A stretch of 64,000 nt of DNA from Carnobacterium sp. CP1 (GCF_001483965.1 NZ_CP010796.1:1364001-1428000); one strand, 5' to 3'; positions 15,969 to 25,222 are shown, counted from the first letter of the stretch. Numbers and translations are program-made. The notes: generated by a model not told the origin, from the sequence alone.

Positions 15969-17099
15969 TCATTTGTTGTTGAAAAACACTTTCAATAGTG
16001 GCGGCGTTACAAGCGTTGTAATGATCACCACAATAATCATAGGCGTATAATAAACGACAGGAATCAACTGATTTTCTAATCCCATAGCGATAACGATTAA
16101 AGCTACTTCTCCTCGTGAAACCATTCCTGCCCCGATCCCCATTGAAGAGTGGGTATTAAATCCAGACAAGCGAGCACCTAAACCAGCGCCCACGAATTTT
16201 GAAGCAATCGCAATTACTGAAAAAACAAGCGTAAAGACGATTTGGTTGCTTAGTCCAATGAACGAAACAGAAATCCCGATGCTGGCAAAAAACACTGGAA
16301 CAAAAATACCATAAGCAATCGATTCTATCTTGCTTTCAACTTCTTTTTTATATTCTGTTTGTCCAATGGCAATCCCAGCAATAAAAGTACCTATAATACC
16401 AGCTACTCCTAAATATTCTGCAAATAAAGCAAAAGCAAAACAGACGATCAGTGATCCGCTTAACAAAGACTCAGTAACTTTTAATTTTGAAAACAGCCCT
16501 ATAAAAGTAGGAACCAACCATTTCGAAATCAACAGACTGATGACAAAAAACAGAATTTTTTCAACTAGTAACACAAATAGATTAACGTTCGTTCCCATAA
16601 AAAAGCTCATATCTAATGCCAATAGGATAACAACAACGATATCATCTATCACAGCGGCACCTAGCAAGGTAGAACCTTCCCTGCTCTGCAACCAGCCAAG
16701 CTCACGCAATGTCTGTACAGCAATACTGACAGAAGTGGCGGATAGAATCAAACCTAAGAAGATAGATTCAGCAATAGAAAGACCATAACCGTATCCTCCT
16801 ACGAACCCACCGACAATCGGAAATAAAATCCCTCCAGCAGCTACGAATAATGAAGACTTTTTGTTTTTATTCAAATCAGTCAAATTCGTTTCCAAACCTG
16901 CTAAAAACATCAGCAATAAAACTCCAATATCACTAAATACTTTTAAAATTTCAGTATCTTGTATCCAACCTAGCATAGCCGGACCAATAACGATCCCGAT
17001 GATGATTTTCCCTAAAACAGAGGGCTGCCCTAAACGAATACTGACTTGTCCCGCCAGTTTTGCAGCTAATAAAATAATTAAAAATTGTAAAATAAACAT
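15969..17099 (-). CDS. napA: Na+/H+ antiporter, CPA2 family (NapA type)
   Basis: This 376-residue membrane protein has about twelve helices and the paired aspartates of electrogenic CPA2 antiporters, Asp152-Asp153 in AVIDDIV. Size and sequence resemble NapA of Enterococcus hirae, which exchanges Na+ or Li+ for H+. Other conserved features are GLETNL near residue 68 and GMVSRGEVALI near residue 325. It lacks the TrkA-N domain found in KefB/KefC potassium systems. It is transcribed alone. A role in sodium or pH homeostasis is likely; the cation is inferred from family. Confidence 0.82.
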   Translation of the reverse strand: MFILQFLIILLAAKLAGQVSIRLGQPSVLGKIIIGIVIGPAMLGWIQDTEILKVFSDIGVLLLMFLAGLETNLTDLNKNKKSSLFVAAGGILFPIVGGFVGGYGYGLSIAESIFLGLILSATSVSIAVQTLRELGWLQSREGSTLLGAAVIDDIVVVILLALDMSFFMGTNVNLFVLLVEKILFFVISLLISKWLVPTFIGLFSKLKVTESLLSGSLIVCFAFALFAEYLGVAGIIGTFIAGIAIGQTEYKKEVESKIESIAYGIFVPVFFASIGISVSFIGLSNQIVFTLVFSVIAIASKFVGAGLGARLSGFNTHSSMGIGAGMVSRGEVALIVIAMGLENQLIPVVYYTPMIIVVIITTLVTPPLLKVFFNNK

Positions 17100-17259
17100 T
17101 TCGACACTCCTATTACTATTTCAAACAAAAAAAGATGATTCTGGCCTACCCGAATTTTCAGTTTTCATTCAATTATTTTTACCTTTTACAGTATACTTTA
17201 TGTCAGGCTTTTTAGGGATATTTTCTGCATTAATTGAATAACTTTAACAAAACAGAACA

Positions 17260-17307
17260 AAAAAACGCTCTTTTCTACAATTCTCATTGTAGAAAAGAGC
17301 GTTTTTC
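17260..17307 (-). terminator. Terminator after uvrC
   Basis: A 20-bp perfect stem (17261-17280 with 17287-17306) has a six-base loop and A/T-runs on both sides. It lies directly after the uvrC stop. Confidence 0.93.
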
Positions 17308-17312
17308 TTAGC

Positions 17313-19085
17313 TTAATCTAATTCTGCTTTGATTCTTTCAGCTGTTTTGATTGGAATACCCAAACTTTTGATTTCTTCCACACTTGCTTCTTTAGCTTTC
17401 TTTAACGATTTAAAGTGTTTCAAAATTTTAGTTCGTGTTTTTGGTCCAACGCCCTCGATTTGATCTAGTTTTGAGGACAAACTATTTTTACTGCGTAATT
17501 GACGATGGAAAGTAATGGCAAATCTGTGGACTTCATCTTGGATCCGCTGCACCAAATAAAACGCTTGGCTGGTTGGTTTTAATTCGATTTTCTCATGCTT
17601 TTCTCCATAAATAAGCGATGATGTCCGATGTTTATCGTCTTTCACCATGCCGGCTACAGGAATAGCCAATCCCAATTCATTTTCGAGGATATTGATAGCT
17701 GCGTTTACTTGGATTTTACCGCCATCCATTAAAATCAGATCCGGCAACGGCAAGTTTTCTTTAAGCAATCGTTCGTAGCGTCTCCGAACGACTTCTTCAG
17801 TTGTCGCTAATTCATTGCTTCCGTGAACGGTTTTGATTTTATATTTACGGTAATTGCTTTTGTCGGGACGGCCATCTTCAAAAGAAACCATGGCTGACAC
17901 AGGATTTGTTCCTTGTATATTTGAGTGGTCAAAAGCTTCAATACGGCTAATAAATGGTAAATTCATCGCTGCCGATAATTCTTTTACTGCTCCAATTGTT
18001 TTTCGATCATCTAGTTCAATCAAATTAAATTTTTCATTTAATGTGATTTCACTATTTTTAGTAGCCAAATCCAACATATCTTTTTTTCGTCCTCTAATCG
18101 GAACCTTGACTGAGACTCCTAGAATCTCTGCTAAGATTTCCGTATCGACTTCTTTAGGTACCAATATTTCTTTTGGCACAATGTGATTTTCTTCTTGATA
18201 AAATTGAACGATATAAGAGGCTAACTCTTCTTGCGGCGAATCGTAACAAGGAAAGATAGCGGCTTCTCGTTTGATCAATGTTGCTTGGCGAATAAAAAAG
18301 ACTTGAATAGAGATCCATCCTTTATTCATATAATAACTAAAGACATCCCGTGTTGTTGGGTCATTAGTGATTATATTTTGTCTTTCCACTGTTGTTTCAA
18401 TGTAATGGATCTGATTGCGGTATTCCGCTGCTCGTTCATACGCTTGTTCACTGGCAGCCTCTAACATTTTTTCATGCAATTCTCTTTTTATTTCTTTTAC
18501 TTCCCCATTTAAAAAGCGTTTGATATTATCAATTTGTGCTTCGTATTCCTCTACCGGAACTTCATGATCGCATGGGCCTAAGCATTGGCCCATATGGTAA
18601 TACAAGCACGCTCTTTTTTGGTTCCCATTGCATCTTCGAAGCGGATAAATCTTTTGGATAAAATGTTGCGTCTCGCTCGCTGCGTAGACGTTTGGATATG
18701 GACCAAAATAAAGCCCCCCATCTTTTTTAACCTCAGATGTAATGATCAATTGAGGATTGCGTTCATTGGTAATTTTAAGGTAAGGGTAGCTTGTCCCTTG
18801 CTTTAACTTAATATTGTATTTGGGTTGATGTTTTTTGATCAGTGTAATTTCCAATAGAAGCGATTCTTTATCTGTTGAGGTAATAATGGTTTCAAAGTCG
18901 ACGATTTCTCTAACCAGCAACTCTGTCTTGCCTTCATGTGTTCCCCTAAAATAAGAACGGACACGGTTTTTTAAATTCTTTGCTTTCCCAATATAAATAA
19001 TTTCTTTTTCACTGTTTTTCATTAAATAGCATCCAGGTAATTCAGGAAGCAACAGTAATTTATTATTGATATGATTGTTGATCAT
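17313..19085 (-). CDS. uvrC: Excinuclease ABC subunit C
   Basis: UvrC (590 aa) makes the dual incision in nucleotide excision repair after UvrA/UvrB damage recognition. The N-terminal GIY-YIG nuclease is visible (PGCYLM, then EIIYIGKAKNLKNRV), with the Cys-rich stretch RRCNGNQKRACLYYHMGQCLGPC at about 155-177. The UVR motif that binds UvrB follows (about 200-235). The RNase H-like domain has IEAFDHSNIQG and LILMDGGKIQVN. The C-terminal helix-hairpin-helix pair contains IEGVGPKTRTKILKHF. GGGGGA precedes the ATG. It is monocistronic. Confidence 0.97.
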   Translation of the reverse strand: MINNHINNKLLLLPELPGCYLMKNSEKEIIYIGKAKNLKNRVRSYFRGTHEGKTELLVREIVDFETIITSTDKESLLLEITLIKKHQPKYNIKLKQGTSYPYLKITNERNPQLIITSEVKKDGGLYFGPYPNVYAASETQHFIQKIYPLRRCNGNQKRACLYYHMGQCLGPCDHEVPVEEYEAQIDNIKRFLNGEVKEIKRELHEKMLEAASEQAYERAAEYRNQIHYIETTVERQNIITNDPTTRDVFSYYMNKGWISIQVFFIRQATLIKREAAIFPCYDSPQEELASYIVQFYQEENHIVPKEILVPKEVDTEILAEILGVSVKVPIRGRKKDMLDLATKNSEITLNEKFNLIELDDRKTIGAVKELSAAMNLPFISRIEAFDHSNIQGTNPVSAMVSFEDGRPDKSNYRKYKIKTVHGSNELATTEEVVRRRYERLLKENLPLPDLILMDGGKIQVNAAINILENELGLAIPVAGMVKDDKHRTSSLIYGEKHEKIELKPTSQAFYLVQRIQDEVHRFAITFHRQLRSKNSLSSKLDQIEGVGPKTRTKILKHFKSLKKAKEASVEEIKSLGIPIKTAERIKAELD

Positions 19086-19195
19086 TCTCTTAATCCCCCA
19101 TCGCTTTGCTTTACATAAGCCAATTAATTTTACAGCCCTTTGACCAAATTGTAAAGTTTCTTGCTTTGTTTCTCTATCTAATGTCCATGAATACT

Positions 19196-19233
19196 AAAAC
19201 AACGATAGAAGCTTTGGCTTCTATCGTTGTTTT
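19196..19233 (-). terminator. Terminator after the 89-residue gene
   Basis: A 17-bp perfect stem AACAACGATAGAAGC / GCTTCTATCGTTGTT (core) with a four-base loop and T-run on the minus strand. Confidence 0.92.
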
Positions 19234-19235
19234 GT

Positions 19236-19505
19236 TTACTTTTTAGTTTGGCTAAATAAATACAATTGATTAAATGAACTGTAATCACAATAGCCGACTA
19301 GTACTTCTTTGTAACGGTAACTATCGCCTAATTTAATGGTTTCGTTTTGAACTTTCTCATGAATATCTAAAGCTATTTTTTTGTATAATTCGTCTATTTC
19401 TTCATTCGATATAGGACCGTACGCGGCTTCCCATGCTTCTAAAAAAGCAGCTTCGTCTTTTTCTTGGTAAAAATCAATATCTACTTGTTCAGCCAATTTC
19501 TTCAC
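19236..19505 (-). CDS. Small acidic hypothetical protein
   Basis: The 89-residue soluble protein starts at GTG (MKKLAEQVDI). It is acidic and predicted mainly helical, with aromatic residues clustered at the C terminus (YCDYSSFNQLYLF). I recognise no family. It lies 19 nt downstream of the secreted 3D-domain protein gene on the same strand, with no terminator between, so it is probably co-transcribed. The RBS before the GTG is weak, which fits translational coupling. A strong hairpin follows. Confidence 0.6.
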   Translation of the reverse strand: MKKLAEQVDIDFYQEKDEAAFLEAWEAAYGPISNEEIDELYKKIALDIHEKVQNETIKLGDSYRYKEVLVGYCDYSSFNQLYLFSQTKK

Positions 19506-19524
19506 CTGTTCTTTCTTTTAGAAA

Positions 19525-20709
19525 TTAGTTTAACACTTTAATGGTTACTGTTTTTCTTCCCCAAGCAAAAGCTTGTTCGACTGATGAGAAGTGGACATCG
19601 ATTTTGTTCCCTTTAATCGCTCCGCCTGTATCGCCAGCGATGGCTACACCATATCCTGGAACTTCCACCATTGATCCTAATGGGATCACACGCGGATCTA
19701 CAGCGATAACCATTGGTGTGCTTCTTAAATCGATCCCAGTAGCTGTATGTGTGCTTAATCCTGCTTCAGCCGTAGAGTAGCCTGTTGCAGATACAACTAG
19801 TGTTTTGCCTGTTGAAGCTGCTGGAGCAGATTCAGCTGGCTGCTTCGCTTCTGTTTTCGGACTAGCAGTTTCAGTTGTTTTAGTTTCTGCTGGTGCAGCT
19901 TCAACTTTTGCTTCTGGTTTCACTTCTGCAGCTTCTTTTGTCGCTTCTGCTTTTGCTTGACCAGCAGCTTGACTAGCTTTTTCTTTTTCTGCTTTGGCAG
20001 CTGTTTGCGCTACTTTGATTTTTTCAGCAGCAGCTTCTTCTTCAGCTTTTTTAGCTTCAGCAATTCTCGTTTCTTCTGCTCTTTTCTCACTGTCTAATTC
20101 ATTCAAAATATCTTGGTTTTCATCCATCGTTTTTTGTAAACCAGCCACTTGTTTATCTAAATCAGCTTTTTGTTCTTCAGCTGCTTGTGTTTGGTTTTCT
20201 AACGCGATCGCTTCTTCATTTAATTTTTCCTTTAAATCAGCTAACTTTTCTTGCTCTTCTTCTGCCAAACTCAATTGATCATTTCCAGCAGTTTGCAAAG
20301 TTGCTAAGATATAAGCCCGATTAAATAAATCTGAAACACTTTCTGATTCAAATAATGAAACAATCACATTTTGATTAACTTCAGAAGTTTGAATGGTTTG
20401 CAGACGTTCTTTAGCTTGATCAACACGTGCTTGAACAACTTCTTCTTGTTCATCGATCTCAGTTGAAGTCTGTTCAATGTTTCCTTTTTTCTCTTCTATT
20501 TTCGCGTTTAAATTTTCAAGTTCAGTATTCTTTTCGTTTACTTTAACTAATGTTTGGCTGACTTCGCTATCTAATTTTGCCATTTCTTCTTGTTTGGCTT
20601 GTTGTTTAGATGTAATTTCGTCTAACGTTGCAGCAAATGCAGTACTTGGACTAACAGTAATCAATAAAAAGGCTATTATTGAGCTTGCAACTAATTTACC
20701 AATTTTCAC
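19525..20709 (-). CDS. Secreted coiled-coil protein with C-terminal 3D domain (putative cell-wall hydrolase)
   Basis: The 394-residue protein has a signal peptide (1-27, ending AFA), a long coiled coil (about 28-225, PcsB/YocH-like), and an Ala/Lys/Glu-rich linker (about 210-300). Its C-terminal 3D domain (about 305-394) carries the three aspartates of the family in TGIDLRS, AGDTGG and KIDVHF. 3D domains resemble the catalytic core of MltA lytic transglycosylases, so peptidoglycan cleavage or remodelling at the surface is likely. Activity may be governed by the coiled coil, as in PcsB, but PcsB itself ends in a CHAP domain, not a 3D domain. A small hypothetical gene follows in the same transcript. 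Confidence 0.85.
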   Translation of the reverse strand: MKIGKLVASSIIAFLLITVSPSTAFAATLDEITSKQQAKQEEMAKLDSEVSQTLVKVNEKNTELENLNAKIEEKKGNIEQTSTEIDEQEEVVQARVDQAKERLQTIQTSEVNQNVIVSLFESESVSDLFNRAYILATLQTAGNDQLSLAEEEQEKLADLKEKLNEEAIALENQTQAAEEQKADLDKQVAGLQKTMDENQDILNELDSEKRAEETRIAEAKKAEEEAAAEKIKVAQTAAKAEKEKASQAAGQAKAEATKEAAEVKPEAKVEAAPAETKTTETASPKTEAKQPAESAPAASTGKTLVVSATGYSTAEAGLSTHTATGIDLRSTPMVIAVDPRVIPLGSMVEVPGYGVAIAGDTGGAIKGNKIDVHFSSVEQAFAWGRKTVTIKVLN

Positions 20710-20865
20710 AGATTGACAACACCCTTCATTATTATTCCTTCGTTTTTAACTCCTCAATAGTATAACGGATAAAACCTCTTAGTATATTTCGGACGGATTA
20801 CTTTTTATTACAATCGCAATTTAAGGTATACTGTTTTTGTAACAATCGTATTAGGAGGAATGTAA

Positions 20866-21345
20866 ATGTTAAAGAAAGCTTATTTTGCCAGCCCTTTATT
20901 TTCTGAAATGGAAGTGATGTACAATAAGTATGTCGTCAGTGAAATAAAAAAAACTTTCTCGGATTTAGAGTTATATGTGCCCCAAGATCAAGAAGAAATC
21001 AATGATAAAAACGCTTATGCCGATTCAATCATGATTGCTAAACTTGATACAGACCAATTGCTGAGTTGTGATTTTATGATAGCTGTCTTAGATGGAGCTG
21101 CTATTGATGTTGGTGTGGCTACTGAAATTGGCGTAGCTTACCAAGCGGGGATTCCAATTATTGGTCTCTATACCGATTCAAGACAGCAAGGCGCAACTAA
21201 TCAAAAGAAATTAGACGCCTTGCAAGAAATCGCTGAATCCCAATTTTCTTATATCAATCTTTATACTGTTGGAATCGTTAAAACAAACGGAACCATTGTC
21301 AATACGATTGATGAATTAATTAAGGCTATTACGCCTTATTGTTAA
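20866..21345 (+). CDS. Nucleoside 2-deoxyribosyltransferase family protein
   Basis: This 159-residue protein matches the nucleoside 2-deoxyribosyltransferase fold. It opens KKAYFASPLFSEME, has an LLSCDFMIAVLDG segment, and carries the nucleophile-bearing motif VATEIGVAYQAG (Glu at about 87), followed by a GIPIIGLY strand. Classical enzymes exchange bases between deoxynucleosides during salvage. Several relatives are nucleoside hydrolases, so the precise activity is open. AGGAGGAATG precedes the ATG, and a very long hairpin follows the gene. Confidence 0.82.
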   Translation: MLKKAYFASPLFSEMEVMYNKYVVSEIKKTFSDLELYVPQDQEEINDKNAYADSIMIAKLDTDQLLSCDFMIAVLDGAAIDVGVATEIGVAYQAGIPIIGLYTDSRQQGATNQKKLDALQEIAESQFSYINLYTVGIVKTNGTIVNTIDELIKAITPYC

Positions 21346-21407
21346 ATTCCAGCTTTTTTGTAACATTCACGTTACATTTAAAAGACTAAAAAGTCTTTAC
21401 AAAACGG

Positions 21408-21455
21408 ATTATCGCCACAAAACAAGTTTATACTAACTTGTTTTGTGGCGATAAT
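21408..21455 (+). terminator. Long perfect hairpin after the deoxyribosyltransferase-like gene
   Basis: A 21-bp perfect stem (21408-21428 with 21435-21455) has a six-base loop. Unusually for a terminator it is followed by TATTTATTA rather than a pure T-run. A smaller AAAGACT/AGTCTTT hairpin precedes it at about 21379-21398. It probably blocks or stabilises the 3' end. Confidence 0.6.
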
Positions 21456-21611
21456 TATTTATTATGAAAGCTTTTCAGAAATAAAATGATCATTATGATA
21501 AAAAAGTCCAAATTTTTTCTTATCTAAGGTACACTGTTTTTAATAACAGAATAACAGACGCTATCAAACTTTATTTTAATAGTTAATTCCTATTTGGAGG
21601 TTTTCATACTT

Positions 21612-22775
21612 ATGATGACGCTGCTTTTAATGATTATCTTTACTTCTTTTATTAGTTTAGGCTTACCTGATTCTTTACTAGGTGCTGCATGGCCTGTAAT
21701 GCATCTAGATTTAGGTGTTCCTTTGGCAAATGCCGGCAGTCTTTCTATGGTTATTAGCGGAGGATCGATTCTCTCCAGTCTCTTCAGCGGAAAATTGATT
21801 GCACGTTTCGGTACCGGGAAGTTGACATTGATCAGTGTCCTTATGACAGCAGTGGCACTCTTCGGCTTTTATTCACTGCCTTCTTTTTTCTGGTTGGTTA
21901 TTGCTGCTATCCCACTTGGCTTAGGCGGCGGAGCAGTTGATGCCGGCTTAAATAATTTTGTTGCGCTGCATTACCGAGCACAATATATGAACTGGCTTCA
22001 TTGTTTTTGGGGCGTTGGTGCAACAATAGGCCCAATTATTCTTGCTTACTTTATAGGCCAGAATAACCAATGGCGAAAAGGTTACCTTGCCATTTCAATT
22101 ATTCAATTTATTTTAGTCGTCATCCTATTTCTCTCTCTCCCTTTATGGAAAAAAGTCGAAACGGATTTGTTAGAAAGCCAACCTGAAAGCAAAAAGAATG
22201 AATCTAAAAACTTATTTAAAGTTAAAGGGATTTTTCCTGCCTTAATTTCTTTTTTTTCTTATAGTGCTGTGGAAACGACTGCTCATGTCTGGGGGAGCAG
22301 CTACCTAGTGAATTATCAAGCTATCCCCGCAAAAACTGCTGCAAATTGGCTTTCCTTGTTTTTTGTCGGCATTACTTTGGGACGCTTCATTGCCGGATTT
22401 CTTACGATAAAAATAACCAGCAAACACTTAATGAGAGCTGGATCACTTGCTATTCTAGCTGGCAGTCTTTTAATGATCCTTCCATTGCCATCTATCTTTT
22501 TAATGATTGGTTTGATATTGATTGGATTAGGCTGTGCGCCTATTTACCCTGCTATGGTGCATGAGACACCTCAGCGTTTCGGGAAAACTCTTTCTCAATC
22601 CATTATTGGATTTCAAATGGCTTTCGCAGCCATTGGCAGTATGACGATGCCTTTGTTTTTCGGTTTTTTGACAACAAAATTCAGTATGTCTATTTATCCT
22701 TATTTTCTCTTGGTTAGTGCCCTCGTTATGATCGCCAGTACAGAACGTATCAATTACTCTTCTAAAAAAGGATAA
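21612..22775 (+). CDS. MFS transporter (fucose permease-like)
   Basis: This 387-residue twelve-helix carrier belongs to the major facilitator superfamily. Near the N terminus is SLGLPDSLLGAAWPVM, a motif common to a FucP-like group of Firmicute transporters. Loop 2-3 has FSGKLIARFGTGKL, and the second half has LGRFIAGFLTIK. The start ATG at 21612 lies 11 nt after TTTGGAGG; an in-frame TTG within the RBS is not used. The substrate is unknown. A terminator is shared with the convergent MerR-family gene. Confidence 0.85.
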   Translation: MMTLLLMIIFTSFISLGLPDSLLGAAWPVMHLDLGVPLANAGSLSMVISGGSILSSLFSGKLIARFGTGKLTLISVLMTAVALFGFYSLPSFFWLVIAAIPLGLGGGAVDAGLNNFVALHYRAQYMNWLHCFWGVGATIGPIILAYFIGQNNQWRKGYLAISIIQFILVVILFLSLPLWKKVETDLLESQPESKKNESKNLFKVKGIFPALISFFSYSAVETTAHVWGSSYLVNYQAIPAKTAANWLSLFFVGITLGRFIAGFLTIKITSKHLMRAGSLAILAGSLLMILPLPSIFLMIGLILIGLGCAPIYPAMVHETPQRFGKTLSQSIIGFQMAFAAIGSMTMPLFFGFLTTKFSMSIYPYFLLVSALVMIASTERINYSSKKG

Positions 22776-22780
22776 AGTAC

Positions 22781-22820
22781 AAATAAGACAGAACAAAAAG
22801 GAGCGTGTTCTGTCTTATTT
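22781..22820. terminator. Bidirectional terminator
   Basis: AAATAAGACAGAACA and TGTTCTGTCTTATTT form a perfect 15-bp stem between the convergent MFS and MerR/TipAS genes. Confidence 0.9.
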
Positions 22821-22840
22821 CATGTTATCTTATGAAGCAT

Positions 22841-23602
22841 CTAGTTTTTAGTAAATTGATTGATTGCATCTCTTAAAAAAGCAGCTGCTCCTTTGCCAGC
22901 TCTCTCATCATAATAAGCTGTGAAACGTTCATCGCTAACATACATTTCAGCTAAATTACGATGAGCTTCCCTAGAATAATCAGGCCAAGTAAAACTTAAC
23001 CATTTTTTGTGCAATTCAGCGATATGCTGTGCTGCATCACTTGAAGCATCTCCGTCTATCATAGCTGCAGCCAATTTTTGTTGTATCGTTTCATCCAATT
23101 CTTGCCATTCAGCAAATTGCGCTTCACTCATCCCTGCAAATTTTTGATTGGATTGATCAACGGCTTTTTCTCCATAAGTCTTTCTCACTTCTTGCCCATA
23201 TGTTGTTTCATTTTCATCGATTATTTTTTGTTTGAATCCTTCGAATTTTTCGTTATCGGTCATTTGTCTTTCTCCTCTCTTGTCTGCTAAGGTCTTCTCA
23301 ATCGTTAACAGCAACGTATCTAATTGTGCTTTTTTCATTTTCAGTCGCTGTTGATGCAGCAGTAAAGCTTTTTCTTGATCAAAATCAGCTGCCAAAACAA
23401 TTTCTTTGATTTCTTCTAAAGGCATTTCTAAATTCCGATAAAATAAAATTTGCTGCAATAAGTCTACTTCTTCCGTTCCATAAATGCGGTAGCCAGATGA
23501 GCTCACTCGTTTCGGCTTCAACAAACCGATTTGATCATAATAACGTAACGTGCGTCCGCTCACTCCAGCAATTTTGCTCAATTGGTTGACTGTATAGTCC
23601 AT
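22841..23602 (-). CDS. MerR family regulator with TipAS antibiotic-recognition domain
   Basis: The 253-residue protein has an N-terminal MerR winged helix (1-70: YTVNQLSKIAGVSGRTLRYYDQIGLLKP), a coiled dimerisation helix (about 75-108) and a C-terminal TipAS domain (about 120-250). Mta, TipAL and SkgA relatives activate promoters with over-long spacers when ligand binds. A MerR-type operator lies directly upstream at its own promoter, implying autoregulation. No obvious target gene adjoins, though the convergent MFS carrier at 21612 is a neighbour. Confidence 0.92.
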   Translation of the reverse strand: MDYTVNQLSKIAGVSGRTLRYYDQIGLLKPKRVSSSGYRIYGTEEVDLLQQILFYRNLEMPLEEIKEIVLAADFDQEKALLLHQQRLKMKKAQLDTLLLTIEKTLADKRGERQMTDNEKFEGFKQKIIDENETTYGQEVRKTYGEKAVDQSNQKFAGMSEAQFAEWQELDETIQQKLAAAMIDGDASSDAAQHIAELHKKWLSFTWPDYSREAHRNLAEMYVSDERFTAYYDERAGKGAAAFLRDAINQFTKN

Positions 23603-23631
23603 TCCACCCCTCCTTTCCTTTAACTAGCCTT

Positions 23632-23662
23632 AGTTTAAGCCTTGACGTAACGTCAAGGTCAA
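23632..23662 (-). promoter_or_regulatory. MerR-type autoregulated promoter and operator
   Basis: On the minus strand TTGACC (-35; plus 23657-23662) and TAAACT (-10; plus 23632-23637) are separated by 19 nt, the long spacer typical of MerR-activated promoters. The spacer region holds the perfect dyad CCTTGACGTAACGTCAAGG at plus 23640-23658. The start codon is at 23602. Confidence 0.88.
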
Positions 23663-23671
23663 GCATAAAAC

Positions 23672-23698
23672 AAAAAACCGGCTAAAAAAGCCGGTTTT
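23672..23698 (-). terminator. Terminator after brnQ
   Basis: AAAACCGGCT and AGCCGGTTTT form a 10-bp stem, followed on the minus strand by T-rich sequence. Confidence 0.85.
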
Positions 23699-23704
23699 AC
23701 AGAA

Positions 23705-25066
23705 TCAATGGATCATTTTCGGATTAGGTTTCGTTACTAAACTGATCAGCCAGCCAATGATCAAGCCGACCGTTGCCGGCAGTATCCAGCCCATGCCGCT
23801 ATCGAAAAATGGCAGATAATGACTATAGAAATTCAAAATGGTCTGTACTCCATCCAAATTATGGATAGGCTCTGGCAAAGCATTTAACATATCGGCAATA
23901 CTGACAAAAATAGTCAAAAGAGTGGTCATGCCATAAACAATTTGCCGATTTTTGAATAAAGGCGAAAGCAAAGCTAACAAAATCAACGTAATCGCCAACG
24001 GGTACAAGAACATCAATACCGGGATGGAATAAGCGATGATCTTAGTCAATCCGACGTTCCCAACTAAACAAGCGACAGCGCTAAAAAGAATGACGTAAGC
24101 TTTATAACTGATTGAATTTGGAAACATCTCTCGGAAGGTTTCTGCACAAGCAGTGATCAAACCAATCGCGGTTTTAAGACAAGCTACCGTAACGATGATG
24201 GCTAATAAGACACTGCCGAATGAGCCGAAGTAATAACGCGCAATCTGCGTCAGCGCTATTCCTCCATTTTCAGAAACCGGAAACTGACCGATACTCATCG
24301 TACCGAGATAAGATAAGCTACCATAGATGACTCCCATTAAAACAAGACTGATCAAACCTGATTTGATCGTATCTTTCGCAATCGCAGCCGGTTTAGTAAT
24401 GCCCATTCCTTTGATCGTTTGAACAACAATAATTCCAAAAGCTAATGATGCTAAAGCATCCATGGTATTGTACCCTTCGGTAAAGCCGCTGGCGAATGGC
24501 GCCGTTGCGTACTCACCTGTGATAGGTGCTGTCGCAATTCCTCCTAAAGGTTTTATAAAGGCCGTAATCATTAAAATACCTAAAAACACTAGGAAAATCG
24601 GATTTAATACTTTTCCTACATAAACTAAAATTTTTGTCGGCTTCAACGAAAACAGTAGTGCTGCTCCAAAAAACAACAATGTAAAAATAGCTAACCCTAA
24701 CGTTTGGTATTGAGTGCTTATATAAGGCGACAAGCCGATTTCATAAGATACTGTACCGGTTCTTGGCAATGCAAAAAACGGTCCGATCGTTAGGTAGAGA
24801 GCGATGGTCATAAAATACCCATAATAAGGGTGTACACGACTAGATAATTCGAACAACCCATTACTATTGGAGACACCAATAGCTACGACTCCTAAAAACG
24901 GGAGACCAATACCCGTCAATAAGAATCCCCATGTGGCCCAGCTGACGTTAGCGCCTGCCAATTGTCCCATGTGAACTGGAAAAATTAAATTTCCAGCTCC
25001 AAAGAATAGTCCAAAGAGCATTGAACCAAGATAAAAATAAGAAGATAGCGATAACTTTTTTTCCAT
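23705..25066 (-). CDS. brnQ: Branched-chain amino acid:cation symporter BrnQ
   Basis: The 453-residue protein is a LIVCS-family carrier with twelve predicted helices that imports leucine, isoleucine and valine with Na+ or H+. Family features include LFFGAGNLIFPVHMG at residues 19-33 and PRTGTVSYEIGLSP near 108. AAAGGAATG precedes the ATG. Transcription is divergent from the LacI-type regulator, and a strong terminator follows, so the gene is monocistronic. Confidence 0.95.
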   Translation of the reverse strand: MEKKLSLSSYFYLGSMLFGLFFGAGNLIFPVHMGQLAGANVSWATWGFLLTGIGLPFLGVVAIGVSNSNGLFELSSRVHPYYGYFMTIALYLTIGPFFALPRTGTVSYEIGLSPYISTQYQTLGLAIFTLLFFGAALLFSLKPTKILVYVGKVLNPIFLVFLGILMITAFIKPLGGIATAPITGEYATAPFASGFTEGYNTMDALASLAFGIIVVQTIKGMGITKPAAIAKDTIKSGLISLVLMGVIYGSLSYLGTMSIGQFPVSENGGIALTQIARYYFGSFGSVLLAIIVTVACLKTAIGLITACAETFREMFPNSISYKAYVILFSAVACLVGNVGLTKIIAYSIPVLMFLYPLAITLILLALLSPLFKNRQIVYGMTTLLTIFVSIADMLNALPEPIHNLDGVQTILNFYSHYLPFFDSGMGWILPATVGLIIGWLISLVTKPNPKMIH

Positions 25067-25176
25067 AGGACATTCCTTTCTAAATGCATTTTACTTAGTT
25101 CTGACTATAACGTTTTTTAGATGTCACTTCAAGAAGCAATTTGCTTTTTTCAACACTACCTTTAAAAATAGTAATT

Positions 25177-25185
25177 TGGTATACT
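25177..25185 (+). promoter_or_regulatory. Extended -10 promoter of the LacI-type regulator
   Basis: TGGTATACT gives an extended -10 (TG at 25177-25178, TATACT at 25180-25185); the -35 region is weak. It lies 38 nt before the TTG start at 25223. Confidence 0.5.
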
Positions 25186-25222
25186 AAAATCAATGAGTAA
25201 CCAACTAGGAGGCAGGAATAAG

